64,000 nt of DNA from Impatiens glandulifera (Eukaryota; Streptophyta; Magnoliopsida; Ericales; Balsaminaceae). The stretch spans positions 32,330,439 through 32,394,438 of the forward strand of contig NC_061868.1 of assembly GCF_907164915.1 (NCBI RefSeq), given 5' to 3'. Position 1 is the first letter of the stretch. The number at the start of each line of letters is the position of its first letter. Positions 10,509-21,484 of the stretch are shown here, in pieces. A program made the position numbers and the translations under genes. The notes under the pieces are model-generated. The model was not told where the DNA came from, ran no database searches, and saw only the letters and a list, made by a program, of their open reading frames with translations.

Positions 10509-11203
10509 AATTAATATCCGGGTTGGGTTCGATTTCATCTAAAAACGCTTGAAATATCGTCGGGTTTACGACAGATTGTGGCGGTGTTCGTGTACTACTC
10601 TAGTAGGGTATATCTGAAGAGGAATCATGTCTGTGTATCAGACGGCAGCTATTGCAAGATTGAAGAAAACATTAACTCTACTCCACGTGATGCATGTGAA
10701 GACATATTCTTAACTTGATAAATAAATAAAACTGACATATTTATGTTTTTGGCATTGTATTTTATTCCTTTTTATCTTTTTGTATACCTAGTAATTTATT
10801 TATTTTATACTGTATATGCATTTACTATTCTGTGTGATATGATTAGCTTACACAATCTGTATATCTTATTATTTTATACTGTATGCCATGCATCAAACAA
10901 TTTGAAATTTATGTCAATGTTTGTAACACAAACATTATTAACCATTTAAACAAATTGAATACTATCAATAAATTCACAAAATTACTATTAAGGAAAAAAC
11001 AAAAAAGGCTAATCAAATGACATGGACACATGATCTAGATCATTCCACAAAGGAACATATAAAGCTGGATCCTTTCCCACATATCTATGAGTTAGTAATT
11101 ATTAGTGCACACATTAGTTCATTCCAAAAGGAACATATAAAGCTTCCTTTATCAGTTAGTAATTATTAGTGTACTTATATATATATATATAATAATTCAA
11201 TCC
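10509..11203. other. 3' flank of the protease gene, AT-rich
   Basis: Probably begins with the protease 3'UTR (aataaataaa near 10725). At about 11044-11155 the sequence cattccacaaaggaacatataaagct is repeated as cattccaaaaggaacatataaagct, a short diverged duplication. A (ta)n tract lies at about 11178-11190. No gene seen. Confidence 0.5.
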
Positions 11204-11356
11204 TCTCGGTTAGTTTAGCGACAACAAAATGTGGATATTAATTTTAAGATTCTGGGTTCGAACCCGTCAGGTGACAAGTTCTGTGTCTGATTAAATGATT
11301 AAGTGTGTTTGCGGGCTACATACTTAATTCGTTGTCCCATTTTTTTCCCCCAAAAA
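11204..11356 (+). mobile_element. tRNA-derived SINE, copy 2
   Basis: This copy begins ctctcggttagtttagcgac and carries a perfect B box ggttcgaaccc at about 11257. It ends in a T-rich gttgtcccatttttttccccc tail. It matches the copy at 8416-8555 in the same orientation and is the better preserved of the two. Confidence 0.65.
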
Positions 11357-12194
11357 AGTTGAATTCTAAACCAACATTTTATTCATTCTCTAATTAATCA
11401 AATCATTTAATTAATTAACATAAATATTAAAACACATTTAAAAAAATTAATTTTTGTTATCTTGTAATAAAAAATTAAAAAAAATACTTATATAGTCAAA
11501 AATCAAGCACTCAACATTAAATCAATAATATGAAATTATTATAATAAATTCATACACAATGACTAAGGCAACTTTTTAAGCTTCATTGTTGTCTGGAATC
11601 TAGATCCGTTATAATTAATTTAAAAAAAAAGAGTGAAAGCATCTTGTCTTTGTATTTAGCTTTAGTTGGTTCACTTTATTTGCTGGAAGCTTTGATTCTC
11701 TACTTTTGAAGGAATTGTAAGTAGTTTTAAAGGAAGGGCTATTTGTCATAATAAAAGCATAATGTATGATTAGTAGTTGTTTGTTTGGTCCAATGTCCAA
11801 ACCCATTCAAATTCAATTATTGTCTAGAGAATGGGACCTCTAGGCCCATATTCATTGATGAACATTTCATTTCAATTTTAAGATCTAAATAAATAAAAAT
11901 TTAATGTCCCCATGATTTCTTTACCATAGTTATCCTCAATCTTCAACAAAGTTTATTGTGTGGTCATTGGCAGTCTTGATTTTTTCCCCTTCTACATTGC
12001 TTGTTCCATTTAAAATGTCATTGCTTTAGTTTGCTATTATTTGATTTTGTCTAAAGAAGAGAAGAGACACAAATCTCAGGTCTAGTTTATTTGCATTAGA
12101 TCAACTAGTTAGTCCGCATAGATGCATTGACCTATTTAGAATACATATAACATTAATAGTATGTCAAATTAATTAATCTATTTAATAATAATAA
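11357..12194. other. AT-rich intergenic region, no gene seen
   Basis: Only short shadow frames on both strands. No transposon end or RNA gene recognised. Confidence 0.5.
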
Positions 12195-12202
12195 TAGTGA
12201 TT

Positions 12203-13550
12203 CTAGGGCGGTAAATGAGTCAAGCCGCTCGTGAACTGCTCGCAAGCCGCTCGGTCAAAGCTCAACTTGAGTTTGACTTTGACCGAATTCGAGTCGAACT
12301 CATATAATACTAGCTTGATAACTTGTCGAGTTTTTTCGAGCCTAATAATATATAATATATTTTATTTATTTATTTTAATATTAAAACATAAAATTTAAAA
12401 CAAATATTTTTTTTACTTTTTTTTCAAAATTCATATGGCAGACCCACAATCCACATTATTATATGGTCTAAAAGTTAAAAAGAAAAACCATAATTCTCTA
12501 ATACATCATCATATCCTACATGACTTTTCATATTCACTATTTTTCTTACTTATTCACAAGAGTTCTTCATTTTTCTTCATATTATCTCTCATTTACTCAT
12601 TTTCTCTCACTCACTCATTCATAAAATTTTTCATTTTTCCATATTTATTATCTCTTATTTATTCAAATGGCGTGCACAAAACAGACATCGCTAGGAAATC
12701 GACTAGAGACAAGGAGTTGGGAAGTGACTAGCGATGAAGGCGACTATATAATCTTCTCCAACTACCGAAGGTGTGAAGAAGCCTCACAAGTTTCGACATG
12801 AACATTTGCTTTGAGAGAGATCCATAAGTACCAAAAGAGTATGAAACTTTTGATCCGTAAACTTCCATTCAAAAGATTTGTTCGTGAGATTGCACAAGAT
12901 TTCAATACAAATCTGAGATTTCAGAGCTCCGCCATAGTTGTTCTTCAGGAGGCAGTGGAGGCTTATTTAGTTAGTCTATTTGAAGACACTAATCTCTACG
13001 TCATCCACGCCAAACGGGTGACAATTATGCCTAAAGATATTCAACTTGCGAGACGTATTCGTAGTGAGAGGACTTAGAGACCTTATAGGTGTTTAATGAT
13101 TATGTTAATAAACATGTTTTTGTCAATTATCAACTAGTTTATCTCAATAAACTCCACTTAAAATATCTATCGTGGCTTTGTTAGATCGATATATTATGTT
13201 ATTTGTTATTGATGATTAAATATTGATTTGCTTTAATTGATTTTTCATTTTAAAATATTATGTTTTTAATGTTGAATGAGTATGAAAGTTTGATATTTTT
13301 ATTTTGAAAATAAATTTTGGTTTGAATTTAAGCTCGAATTCGAGATTGAAAATTTAATTTTAGTTCAAGATTTCGACTCGAGCCGAGTTTGTAGATAAAT
13401 AGTCGAGTCGAGTTCGAGCTCAAATTTATAAACTCGTTCGAGCTCAAGTTCGAGTCGAGTTATAGTTCGAGTCGAGCAAATAAATAATTAATCGAGTTGA
13501 GCTCGAGCTTAAGCTGGTTCGAGCTCGACTTGACTCATTTGCAACCATAG
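12203..13550 (+). mobile_element. Non-autonomous hAT-type element carrying a histone H3 pseudogene
   Basis: The termini are imperfect inverted repeats (left ctagggcggtaaatgagtcaa, right read inward ctatggttgcaaatgagtcaa) flanked by a perfect 8-bp target duplication tagtgatt (12195-12202 and 13551-13558). Subterminal blocks are rich in gctcgag/ctcgagt motifs (12215-12340 and 13330-13535), as in hAT elements with repeated transposase sites. No transposase frame is present. The interior is an intronless H3-like sequence plus AT-rich filler, so host coding DNA has been taken into a hAT derivative. Confidence 0.85.
12667..13077 (+). pseudogene. Histone H3 pseudogene inside a hAT element
   Basis: The span from ATG to TAG is 411 bases, exactly the length of an intact plant H3 CDS (136 codons plus stop), with no introns. 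The core is open from 12811: [50 protein letters not shown] and [13 protein letters not shown] are near-consensus H3. The N-terminal tail is broken: MACTKQT opens in one frame, ARKST follows in another, then LAMKA and GVKKPHKFR, with internal stops and compensating indels between them. H3 normally packages DNA in the nucleosome; this copy cannot make a full H3. A core-only protein starting at 12811 is conceivable but would lack the whole modified tail. Several core changes (C-to-Y near FEDTNLY, G-to-S near AYLVS) support pseudogene status. Confidence 0.9.
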
Positions 13551-13662
13551 TAGTGATTATCAACGTATAAAAACTTCAAATTTTGTGAGTTAATTTATTT
13601 ATACTCCTAAAATCAATTTATGAATATAATAAAATTTTAATTTCTCTTTTATTTTCTTATTT

Positions 13663-14692
13663 TTTTAATGTTAAGTCATTAGTCTATTTAATGTAAATAA
13701 GTATTATTATCTACACAAAAGTTATTTAATGTAAATAATTATTATCCTAAAAAAAATATTTATTGTAAATAATTTGTAGAAAATTGAGAGAGAAAATATT
13801 ATTTAGATAATGAGTTGGAATTTACATGAGAAATCCAGATATTTAAAATACTTTCACCCATTCGACAAACAAGTGCCCTACTAATAATTCTCGAAATGCC
13901 AATCCAAGCAATCAAGCAGCTAAGAGGAGTGACCAAAATACTGAAAATGATAATCAGAAAAATAAAACTGGAACATCACAAGAAGCATCTGCCAAAACCA
14001 ATGTCTCAATAGAAAATCAGGAAACAAATCAAATCCAATCAGAAATTGCCAAGGAATGAAATCAACCTAGGGTTGAAGCTAAAGAAATTATTTAGACAGA
14101 ATGTAACAAGGCTGGAAATCAAGTGCAGAATAAAGCAAATTTAGATCAAGGTTAAAAGAAAAATAACAAAAAAGATGAAATGAGTCAGGGTTCAGAAGAA
14201 TGATGAGAATCAAAGTCGTGATAATAATCAAGGTATGTAAGTCAGTTCTAAAGGTCATGATCATCACAAGGATAAAAGCAATGAGGGTCTAGGTCAGCAC
14301 CAGGCTAAGAGTCAGAATCAAGATCCAACTATGGGTCAAGATCAACAACAGGCTGAATGTAACGAGGGTCTGGGTCATAATCAGGGTCTAGGTCAAAATT
14401 AGGGTCTGTGTCAAAATCAGGGTTTGGGTAAACATCAGAATCTGGGTCGGAAATAGGATTGTGACCAAGAAAATCCAGAGCTCAAAAATGTCGAATTTCT
14501 TGCTGAATCTATTGAACGTGACCTAGGAATACTTGGGTTTAGAGAATTTAAAAATCCAGAATTGGACCTAAATAAGAGAGGTATTGAAGCAGAAAGCTTA
14601 AGCTCCAAAGTGGGTTGAATCAAAATAAGAACTACTCAAGAATCTAGTAGTGAGGAAGTCCAAAGTCAAAAAAGGACACATGCGGGTCTATT
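13663..14692 (+). repeat. 1.03-kb tandem duplication, unit 1
   Basis: A segment starting tttaatgttaagtcattag and ending aaaaggacacatgcggg is repeated directly at an offset of 1031 bases (unit 2 at 14694-15723) with only scattered substitutions. The unit includes a Q/N-rich coding relic and an 18-bp-type low-complexity repeat gggtctaggtcaaaatcag at about 14280-14460. It appears to be the ORF1 (gag-like) region of the LINE that follows. Stop codons are scattered through every frame. Confidence 0.85.
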
Positions 14693-14693
14693 T

Positions 14694-15723
14694 TTTCAAT
14701 GTTAAGTCATTAGTCTATTTAATGTAAATAAGTATTATTATCTACACAAAAGTTATTTAATGTAAATAATTATTATCTTAAAAAAGATATTTATTGTAAA
14801 TAATTTGTAGAAAATTGAGAGAGAGAAAATATTATTTAGACAATGAGTTGGAGTTTACATGAGAAATCCAGATATTTAAAATACTTTCACACATTCGACA
14901 AATAAGTGCCCTACTAATAATTCTTGCAATGCCAATCCAAGCAATCAAGCAGCTAAGAGGAGTGAACAAAATACTGGCAATGATAATCAGAAAAATAAAT
15001 CTGGAACATCACAAGAAGCATCTGCCAAAACCATTGTCTCGATAGAAAATCAGGAAACAAATCAAATCCAATCAGAAATTGCCAAGGAATGAAATCAACC
15101 TCGGGTTGAAGCTAAAGAAATTATTTAGACAGAATGTAACAAGGCTAGAAATCAAGTGCAAAATAAAGCAAATTTAGATCAAGGTTAAAAGAAAAATAAC
15201 AAAAAAGATGAAATGAGTCAGGGTTCAGAAGAATGAGGAGAATCAAAGTCGTGGTAATAATCAAGGTATGTAAGTCAGTTCTAAAGGTCATGATCATCAC
15301 AAGGATAAGAGCAATGAGGGTCTAAGTCATCACCAGGCTAAGAGTCAGAATCAAGATCCAACTATGGGTCAAGATCAACAACAGGCTGAAGGTAACGAGG
15401 GTCTAGGTCATAATCAGGGTCTGTGTCAAAATTAGGGTCTGTGTTAAAATTAGGGTTTGGGTAAACATCAGAATCTGGGTCGGAAATAGGATTGTGACCA
15501 AGAAAATCCAAAGCTCAAAAATGTCGAATTTCTTGCTGAATCTATTGAACGTGACCTAGAAATACTTGAGTTTAGAGAATTTAAAAATCCAGAATTGGAC
15601 CTAAATAAGAGAGGTATTGAAGCAGAAAGCTTACGCTCCAAAGTGGGTTGAATCAAAATAAGAACTACTCAAGAATCTAGTAGTGAGGAAGTCCAAAGTC
15701 CAAAAAGGACACATGCGGACACT
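14694..15723 (+). repeat. 1.03-kb tandem duplication, unit 2
   Basis: This is the second copy of the unit described at 13663-14692. Unlike unit 1, it continues without a break into the LINE coding region (acactcacgaacataaagaag onward), so unit 2 probably retains the original junction and unit 1 is the added copy. Confidence 0.85.
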
Positions 15724-17552
15724 CACGAACATAAAGAAGGGGCTACTGGCATTAGTGAAGTTGATCCAGATGCAATAAATCCAATCATCGATGAGTATGA
15801 ATTTCAGAAAACACAATTTGTAGCCATTGAAGACAATGAGGATAGTGATGCGTACGACTTCACTGATGATGAGACATATCGTGTAGTGCAAGACAATTTT
15901 GAAATGCAGGAACCAATCTCTTATATACATTCATGAATATCATAACATGGAACATAAGATGACTTAATGATCCTCTCAAATGTAAAGAAATTAAGAGGAT
16001 TATTAAGAATTAGAAGGTTACAATCATGGGGATTCTGGAAATGAAAGTCAAAAGCAATAATGTTGACAAGGTTCGCATGATGTGCGTTGATAGTAGTTGG
16101 GAACTCATTCAAAATTCGAACTCGAGAACTGGAAGAATCTGGGTTGTCTAGGATCCAATGGTTGCCGAAGTCAAGTCGCTTTTCTCCAATGATCAAACAA
16201 TACTGCTTGGGGTCAAGGAAAAAACCACTGGAATTGAGTTTCAACTTTCTATCGTCTATGGTAGTAATTCTAGTACCGAGAGAAGACTGATCTAGAGCTG
16301 TCTTAGGAACTAGGTTGATGGCGATAAATCATGGGCTATCCTTGGTGATTTTAATGCTACAAGAAGCAAAATTGACCGAAGGCCAGAGTTTAATATTCCT
16401 CAAGATATGATTGACTTCAACGATTGCATCAAAGACATATGATGCATTAAACCAACCAACTCAGGGAACTTCTTTACATGGCCATCAACTCGAGGAAATG
16501 GAAATATTCGGAAAAACAGAATTGATAGAAGTCTTGCCATTGAGAAGTGAATTGCTTAATTCCCGAGAAGCCAACTACACGCTTTGAATCCAGAAATCTC
16601 GGATCATAGCCCTATCAAACTCTTCTAGGAGAAGGAGGAGAGCTTCAAAAGACCCTTCAAGTTCTTTAATTTCTGGATGGAGAGTGATAATTTCAAAGAT
16701 ATACTAGGAAAAGTGTGGGCCAAAAATGTGGAGGGATCAAACATGTTCAGAGTCTTAGAAAAGTTCAGACTTCTAAAAATCCAACTGAAAAAGTTTGATA
16801 AGAAGAAGTCCAGTAACATCTCCAAACGAGTCCAAATAGCCAGAATTGAGTTAGAAGAAGTCCAAAGCAAGTTACTTAGGGGAGAAAATGATGAGAAACT
16901 TAATGAGGAAGAAAAAGACGCCCTTGGCAATTTCAGAAAGTTGAGCTTATTAAAAGAGAATTTTGTGAAACAGAAATCAAGACAGAATTTACTTTCTCTC
17001 GATGACAAGAATATTGCCTTCTTCTATCAGAAATATATGGCTAGGAATTTGAGGAACAATATTTACAGTATGGAGAATGATGAGGGTGAATATGTACAGG
17101 GATAGAGAGGGGTACAAGATCTCGTCATCAACTTCAATAAAGAGCTAATGGGTACAAAGAAAGCGCGACCAAGTCATCTGAACACCTTATACCAGATTAT
17201 TGATAAAAGAGTTTCTACAGAAGACAGTCAAAATCTAATTAGGATTGTTACACGGGATGAAGTAAAAGAGGCTCTGTTTAGTATCAACGGTAATAAAAAC
17301 CTAGGTCCAGACAGTTTTAATGCTCAATTCTTTAAGGAAAACTGGTCGGTTCTGGGTCACGATATTACGGAAGGGGTACTCAATTCTTTTAAGACTCTGT
17401 TTTTTTAGCGAGATAAATGCAATTTAAATTTGTTTGTAATTCCGATGATTGTTTATAATTCATTTGTTTTAGACCGTAATGAACTTAATTTTCCTAGGCT
17501 TGTTTAGAAAATTTTAATGAAATAACGTTAAGTCGTTTCCCCCCCAAAAAAA
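15724..17552 (+). mobile_element. Decayed, internally deleted L1-type LINE
   Basis: The order is an acidic ORF1 tail (15724-15930), an endonuclease domain, a linker, the start of a reverse transcriptase and then a 3'UTR-like stretch. The RT is cut off after its N-terminal part near 17408, yet sequence resembling a LINE 3' end (ttgtttgtaattccgatga ... taacgttaagtcgtttcccccc, then an A run) follows at once, suggesting an internal deletion of the RT core. In-frame stops occur along the whole length, so it is inactive. Confidence 0.75.
15933..17408 (+). pseudogene. LINE ORF2 remnant: endonuclease and N-terminal RT
   Basis: From the ATG at 15933 the frame gives an exonuclease-endonuclease-phosphatase fold: TWNIRCLN, GILEMKV (consensus LQETK), AILGDFNATRSK at about 16335, and ISDHSPI at about 16600. 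It then passes through a long basic linker (16677-17105, with LEKFRLLKIQLKKF) to GNKNLGPDSFNAQFFKENW near 17290-17345, the entry motif of L1-type reverse transcriptases. Stops at about 16290, 16438, 16555, 16626 and 17103 break it. The YxDD catalytic part of the RT is missing. Confidence 0.85.
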
Positions 17553-17587
17553 CTCTTAACTCAAAATCTATAGATATAATAATGCTT

Positions 17588-18110
17588 AATTTCAAAGTGT
17601 CCGGATTGTCGGGTCGAGAGTTGTGGTTAATTTGGATATATATGTGAGAGTAATTGGATACTTGAGTTGTATTATGGGTTGACCCTCCCATAAACATAAA
17701 AAAGTTAAAAATAAAATTAAAAATGATATATGTATGTTTCGAACTTCCAACCTAACAAAAACAAGTACAACCATTTAACCAACTAGGTTAATAAGATTTT
17801 ATATATTAAATTCAACACCAAATTTGATGAACGTGAGACATTCTTAATAATTTAAGTTCAACTTTTTAACTAACTAATATATATATATAATAATGCTTAA
17901 TTTCAAAGTATCTGAATTGTCAGGTCGAGAGTTGTGGTTAATTTGAATATATATGTGAGAGTAAATAGATACTTAAGTCGGATTATAGGTTGACCCGCAC
18001 ATAAACTTAAAACAGTTAAAAATAAAATTAAAAAGCTATATGTATGTTTCGAACTTGTAACCTAACAAAATAAGTACAACCTTTAACCAAGTGTGATTAT
18101 GATATGGTTC
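17588..18110 (-). repeat. Two direct copies of a tRNA-like SINE-type repeat
   Basis: Two copies (about 17578-17800 and 17889-18105) share the same order: aataatgcttaatttcaaagt, gtcgagagttgtggttaattt, aaaaataaaattaaaa, and then on the minus strand a tRNA-like head with ggttaaatggttgtactt (A-box-like) and gttcgaaacatac (B-box-like). The head lies at the right end, so transcription would run leftwards. The spacing and shared orientation indicate either a tandem duplication or double insertion of one SINE family. Confidence 0.55.
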
Positions 18111-18114
18111 ACCG

Positions 18115-18388
18115 ATGAATAATAGACCGGTAATAATTGAATGTGGCTAAAAAGTATGAATCAAATATTTGATTGACCAAAGTGTGAGATCACGATGCTA
18201 AATATCAATTGAGATTGGTGGTTTATTTTTTTTTAGGGATAAGAGACGTGTTAATGTGTGTTTGAGATCTGGTTTGTCGAGAGATAAGCGGTTAGTAACA
18301 AAGAATCATGATTAGAGGTCGAATGAGATTAGTAGTTAGTTTACTGAATGATACGAGGCGTGTGAAACTGTGATTGAGATTGGTGGTT

Positions 18389-18429
<41 letters not shown>

Positions 18430-18647
18430 AACCTAAAAAAGATAGTTTTAAAAAATTCACACATTACATTATTTTTTATTTAATAATAAATCTAAATAAA
18501 TAAAATTAATAATTCAAAATTTATTTAAAATAATAATAAAAGATCAACATTAATAGTATAATAATAAACCTTAATGAAAAAATTAATAAATTTTTTAAAT
18601 TAAAATATATTAAAATAAAAAGTATTTATTAAATATTTAAAAATAAA

Positions 18648-18680
<33 letters not shown>

Positions 18681-20220
18681 AGTATTTTTGAATTATTAGT
18701 CATACAAATTATATATTCATACACAAAATTATAAATATAAATAAAAAATCTTAAGTGATTTAGTGGTTAAAGTGTTAATGCTACATAATAGAGACCATGG
18801 TTTAAATCTCGTTAGGCACAACGTTGGTTTATCGAAGTAAAAGAGATGTTTGGATGCGAATGATATTTTGGTTAAAATATACGATGAAATTTGTGGTTGA
18901 ATAAATGACATTCATGATATTGAAGGAGATGGTTTGTTGTTTATTGATTTGATCGAAGTCTAAGATCACAAGATTAAAGGTCAATTGAGGTGGATAAAAA
19001 TATGGAATGAGATGGGTTGGTCAGTCGAAGTGATAAGTCGGGTTGTTTATTGTAAAATATGTGAGAGATAAATTGTTTGACCAAAATGAAAGTAAAGTCT
19101 TGAGATGAGAGGTCGATTGAGATTAGTAGGATAAAAATGTGAAATGAGATGGTTTTGGTTAATCGATGCAAGCGGTCACGCTATGAGAGGTCGATTGGGG
19201 AATTGATGAGTCAAAGTGAGGGTTAAAAAGATTGGTAACATTGGAGATAGTTGATTTGACCGAAATGAAATTGGGTAAGGTCACACAATATGAGAGGTTG
19301 ATTATGTTGTGGATAAATGTGGAATAAGATTGTTAGTTATCCGAAGTGAGGATAAAAAAGACATATATTGTAAAATATGTGAGGAGATGGGTCACGAGAT
19401 AAGAGGTCAGTTGGGGATTGGTGATCAAAGAGAAGAGTAAAAGAGATTGGTGATGTTGGAGATGGTTAATTTGACCGAAGTGAAAGTGTAAGGTCACATA
19501 TGAGAGGTCGATTATTGGGGTGGATACATGTGGAATGAGATGGACGGTTAGCCAAATTAAAGATAAAGAAGGTCTAATTATATATTGTAAAATATGTTAG
19601 AAGATGAGTTGTTTGACGAAGTGAAAGAAAGGTCTCAAGATGAGAGGTCGATTATGAATTGGTGGATAAATGTGGAATGAGATGATTAATTAATCAAAGT
19701 GAAAGTAAGGTAAATATTATAAAATATGTGAGAAGATGAGTTTTTAATAAAATGAATGTAAGGTCTTCGAGAGAATAGAGGTCATTTATGATTGGTGGAT
19801 AAATATCGAATGAGATGATTTTTGATTAGTCGAAGTGAAAGTAAGGTAAAGAGATAAATGTCGACTGGGAAAGAATTGATATTGGTGGTTAAAATATGCA
19901 AGAAGATTACTTGTTTGGCTGATGTGAAAGTTAAGGTCACGAGATGAGAAGTCCAATTTGAATTGATAGATAAATGTGAGATGAGATGATTGGTGAGTCT
20001 GAGTGTTTTAAGGTCACGAGATGAGAGGTCGATTGAGCATTGATGGACTAAAGTGAGGGTAAAAAAGAGATTGACAATATTTGAGATTTCTGATTTGACC
20101 AAAGTGAAAATATAAGTTCTGAGATGAGAGGTTCGTTAAGAAAAAATATGTGATGAGATATGTGAGAAGATGAGTTGCTTTATTAAAGTGAATAAAATGT
20201 GGAATGAAAGTGTTTTATTT
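18115..20220. repeat. Two-kilobase degenerate tandem array of a gaggtcgattg/aagtgaaagtaaggtc unit
   Basis: At least a dozen diverged copies of a two-part unit occur in the same orientation. Part A is gagatgagaggtcgattg...ggtggataaatgtggaatgagatg. Part B is aatatgtgagaagatgagttg...accgaagtgaaagtaaggtcac. The gaggtcgatt core recurs near 18317, 18978, 19106, 19178, 19290, 19398, 19500, 19640, 19770, 19945, 20015 and 20125, spaced from about 70 to 140 bases in the dense part. A 26-fold (ta)n tract interrupts it at about 18395-18425 and another at 18655-18680. No coding potential. Confidence 0.7.
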
Positions 20221-20639
20221 TTATTTTAATATATTATTCGTGATTTATTAAAAAAATTAAATATTAAATATATATTATTATAATTTATTTTGTTTATATT
20301 TTTATTCTTGTGTATTGCACATAATTTTCATAGTTTAACTAATAGAAAATAATAATAAAATAATTTTAAACTTAATAATTAAGGTGCCACTCTTTATTTT
20401 TGTTAGGATTGTGATGATGTGCTAAATGGTTTTTTATATATATATTTTATCAAAATATTTATAATATTGAATTAAATAATATTTGAAATCTAAATTTGTT
20501 TAAATTTAAATAATCTGAAAATGTAAGATTAAATTTTCTTTATTTTTGTGTGGGTAAGATTTTGTTATAGATAAGTTGAACACGTAATAGTATAAAATGA
20601 AAAGAAGATAAGAGAGATTTATTAAAAGATAAGTTTTAA

Positions 20640-20692
<53 letters not shown>

Positions 20693-21170
20693 GAAGATTC
20701 TAAGTTAAATTATAATATTGCATGCATCTAAATAAATTTTTAATATTTAATATGATTTAAATTAGTTATATATATATAACTTAGAATCTTCTATTAATAT
20801 ATATATATATAATTGTTTTTTTTATAAACAATGTTATTTGATATATTTTACATTTATTTATTAATATATGAAAGGTTGTGAAATATAATATTTTATTAAA
20901 TAAAACTGAAATTAAACATAAAAATAATAAAAATATAACTTTAGTATATCTTTATCTGAATATTTAGATAATCAACCATTCACTTTTTAACACTTTATTT
21001 GTGGATATGGCTAAGTAATTGATAAGTCAATCCATTTTATTGTTTTCTTGTTGCTTTTTACATTTTCTTTCACATTCACATGAATAATGTATTGAATTCC
21101 CCCTTTTCATGCATTTTGTATGTCCTTTCATTGGAACTTGTTTTAAAATAATAATAAAAAGAGCAATTAA
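20221..21170. other. AT-rich upstream region with (TA)n and a small inverted repeat
   Basis: A long (ta)n tract lies at about 20647-20688. The 26-bp stretch attaatagaagattctaagtta just after it recurs inverted (taacttagaatcttctattaat) at about 20779-20800, forming a stem around an 80-base loop. No gene seen. The last few hundred bases form the upstream region of the HAD gene. Confidence 0.55.
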
Positions 21171-21484
21171 CGCTTGGCCTATTTAAAGAAAAGCTATGAA
21201 CATTTTCTTCTTCCCCTCCTCCCCTCTTTGCACAAAGCTTTCTCCACCAACTGTAAGTTGTTTCTTCCTTCTCATCCTTTTGATCTCATTTGCACTTTTT
21301 TTTTTCTCATTTGGAATTCAGTTCTTGTTCATCAGTTCATGCATTGTTTTTGGTTCTCTGATATATGCTGCTTGTTGATATATTTGATCAGTTTATCTAT
21401 TAATTTGTTCTCAATTACTGATTAATGCTTCTAATTCATTTGTCCCCAATTGGGTTTTTAAGGATTGGTGACCTCTTTTAAGAA

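Noticed and set aside
14280..15480. Possible CRISPR-like array from repeated gggtctaggtcaaaatcag words
   Set aside because: Units are contiguous, degenerate and without unique spacers, in a plant nuclear LINE ORF1 region; it is low-complexity coding relic.
16625..17008. 127-codon minus-strand frame
   Set aside because: Antisense to the LINE endonuclease-RT linker; the Ser/Leu/Phe-rich translation is typical of a shadow of a Lys/Glu-rich coding strand.
19782..20102. 106-codon minus-strand frame with repeated SIDLSS peptides
   Set aside because: The pattern follows the DNA repeat unit of the 18.1-20.2-kb array; no conserved protein features.
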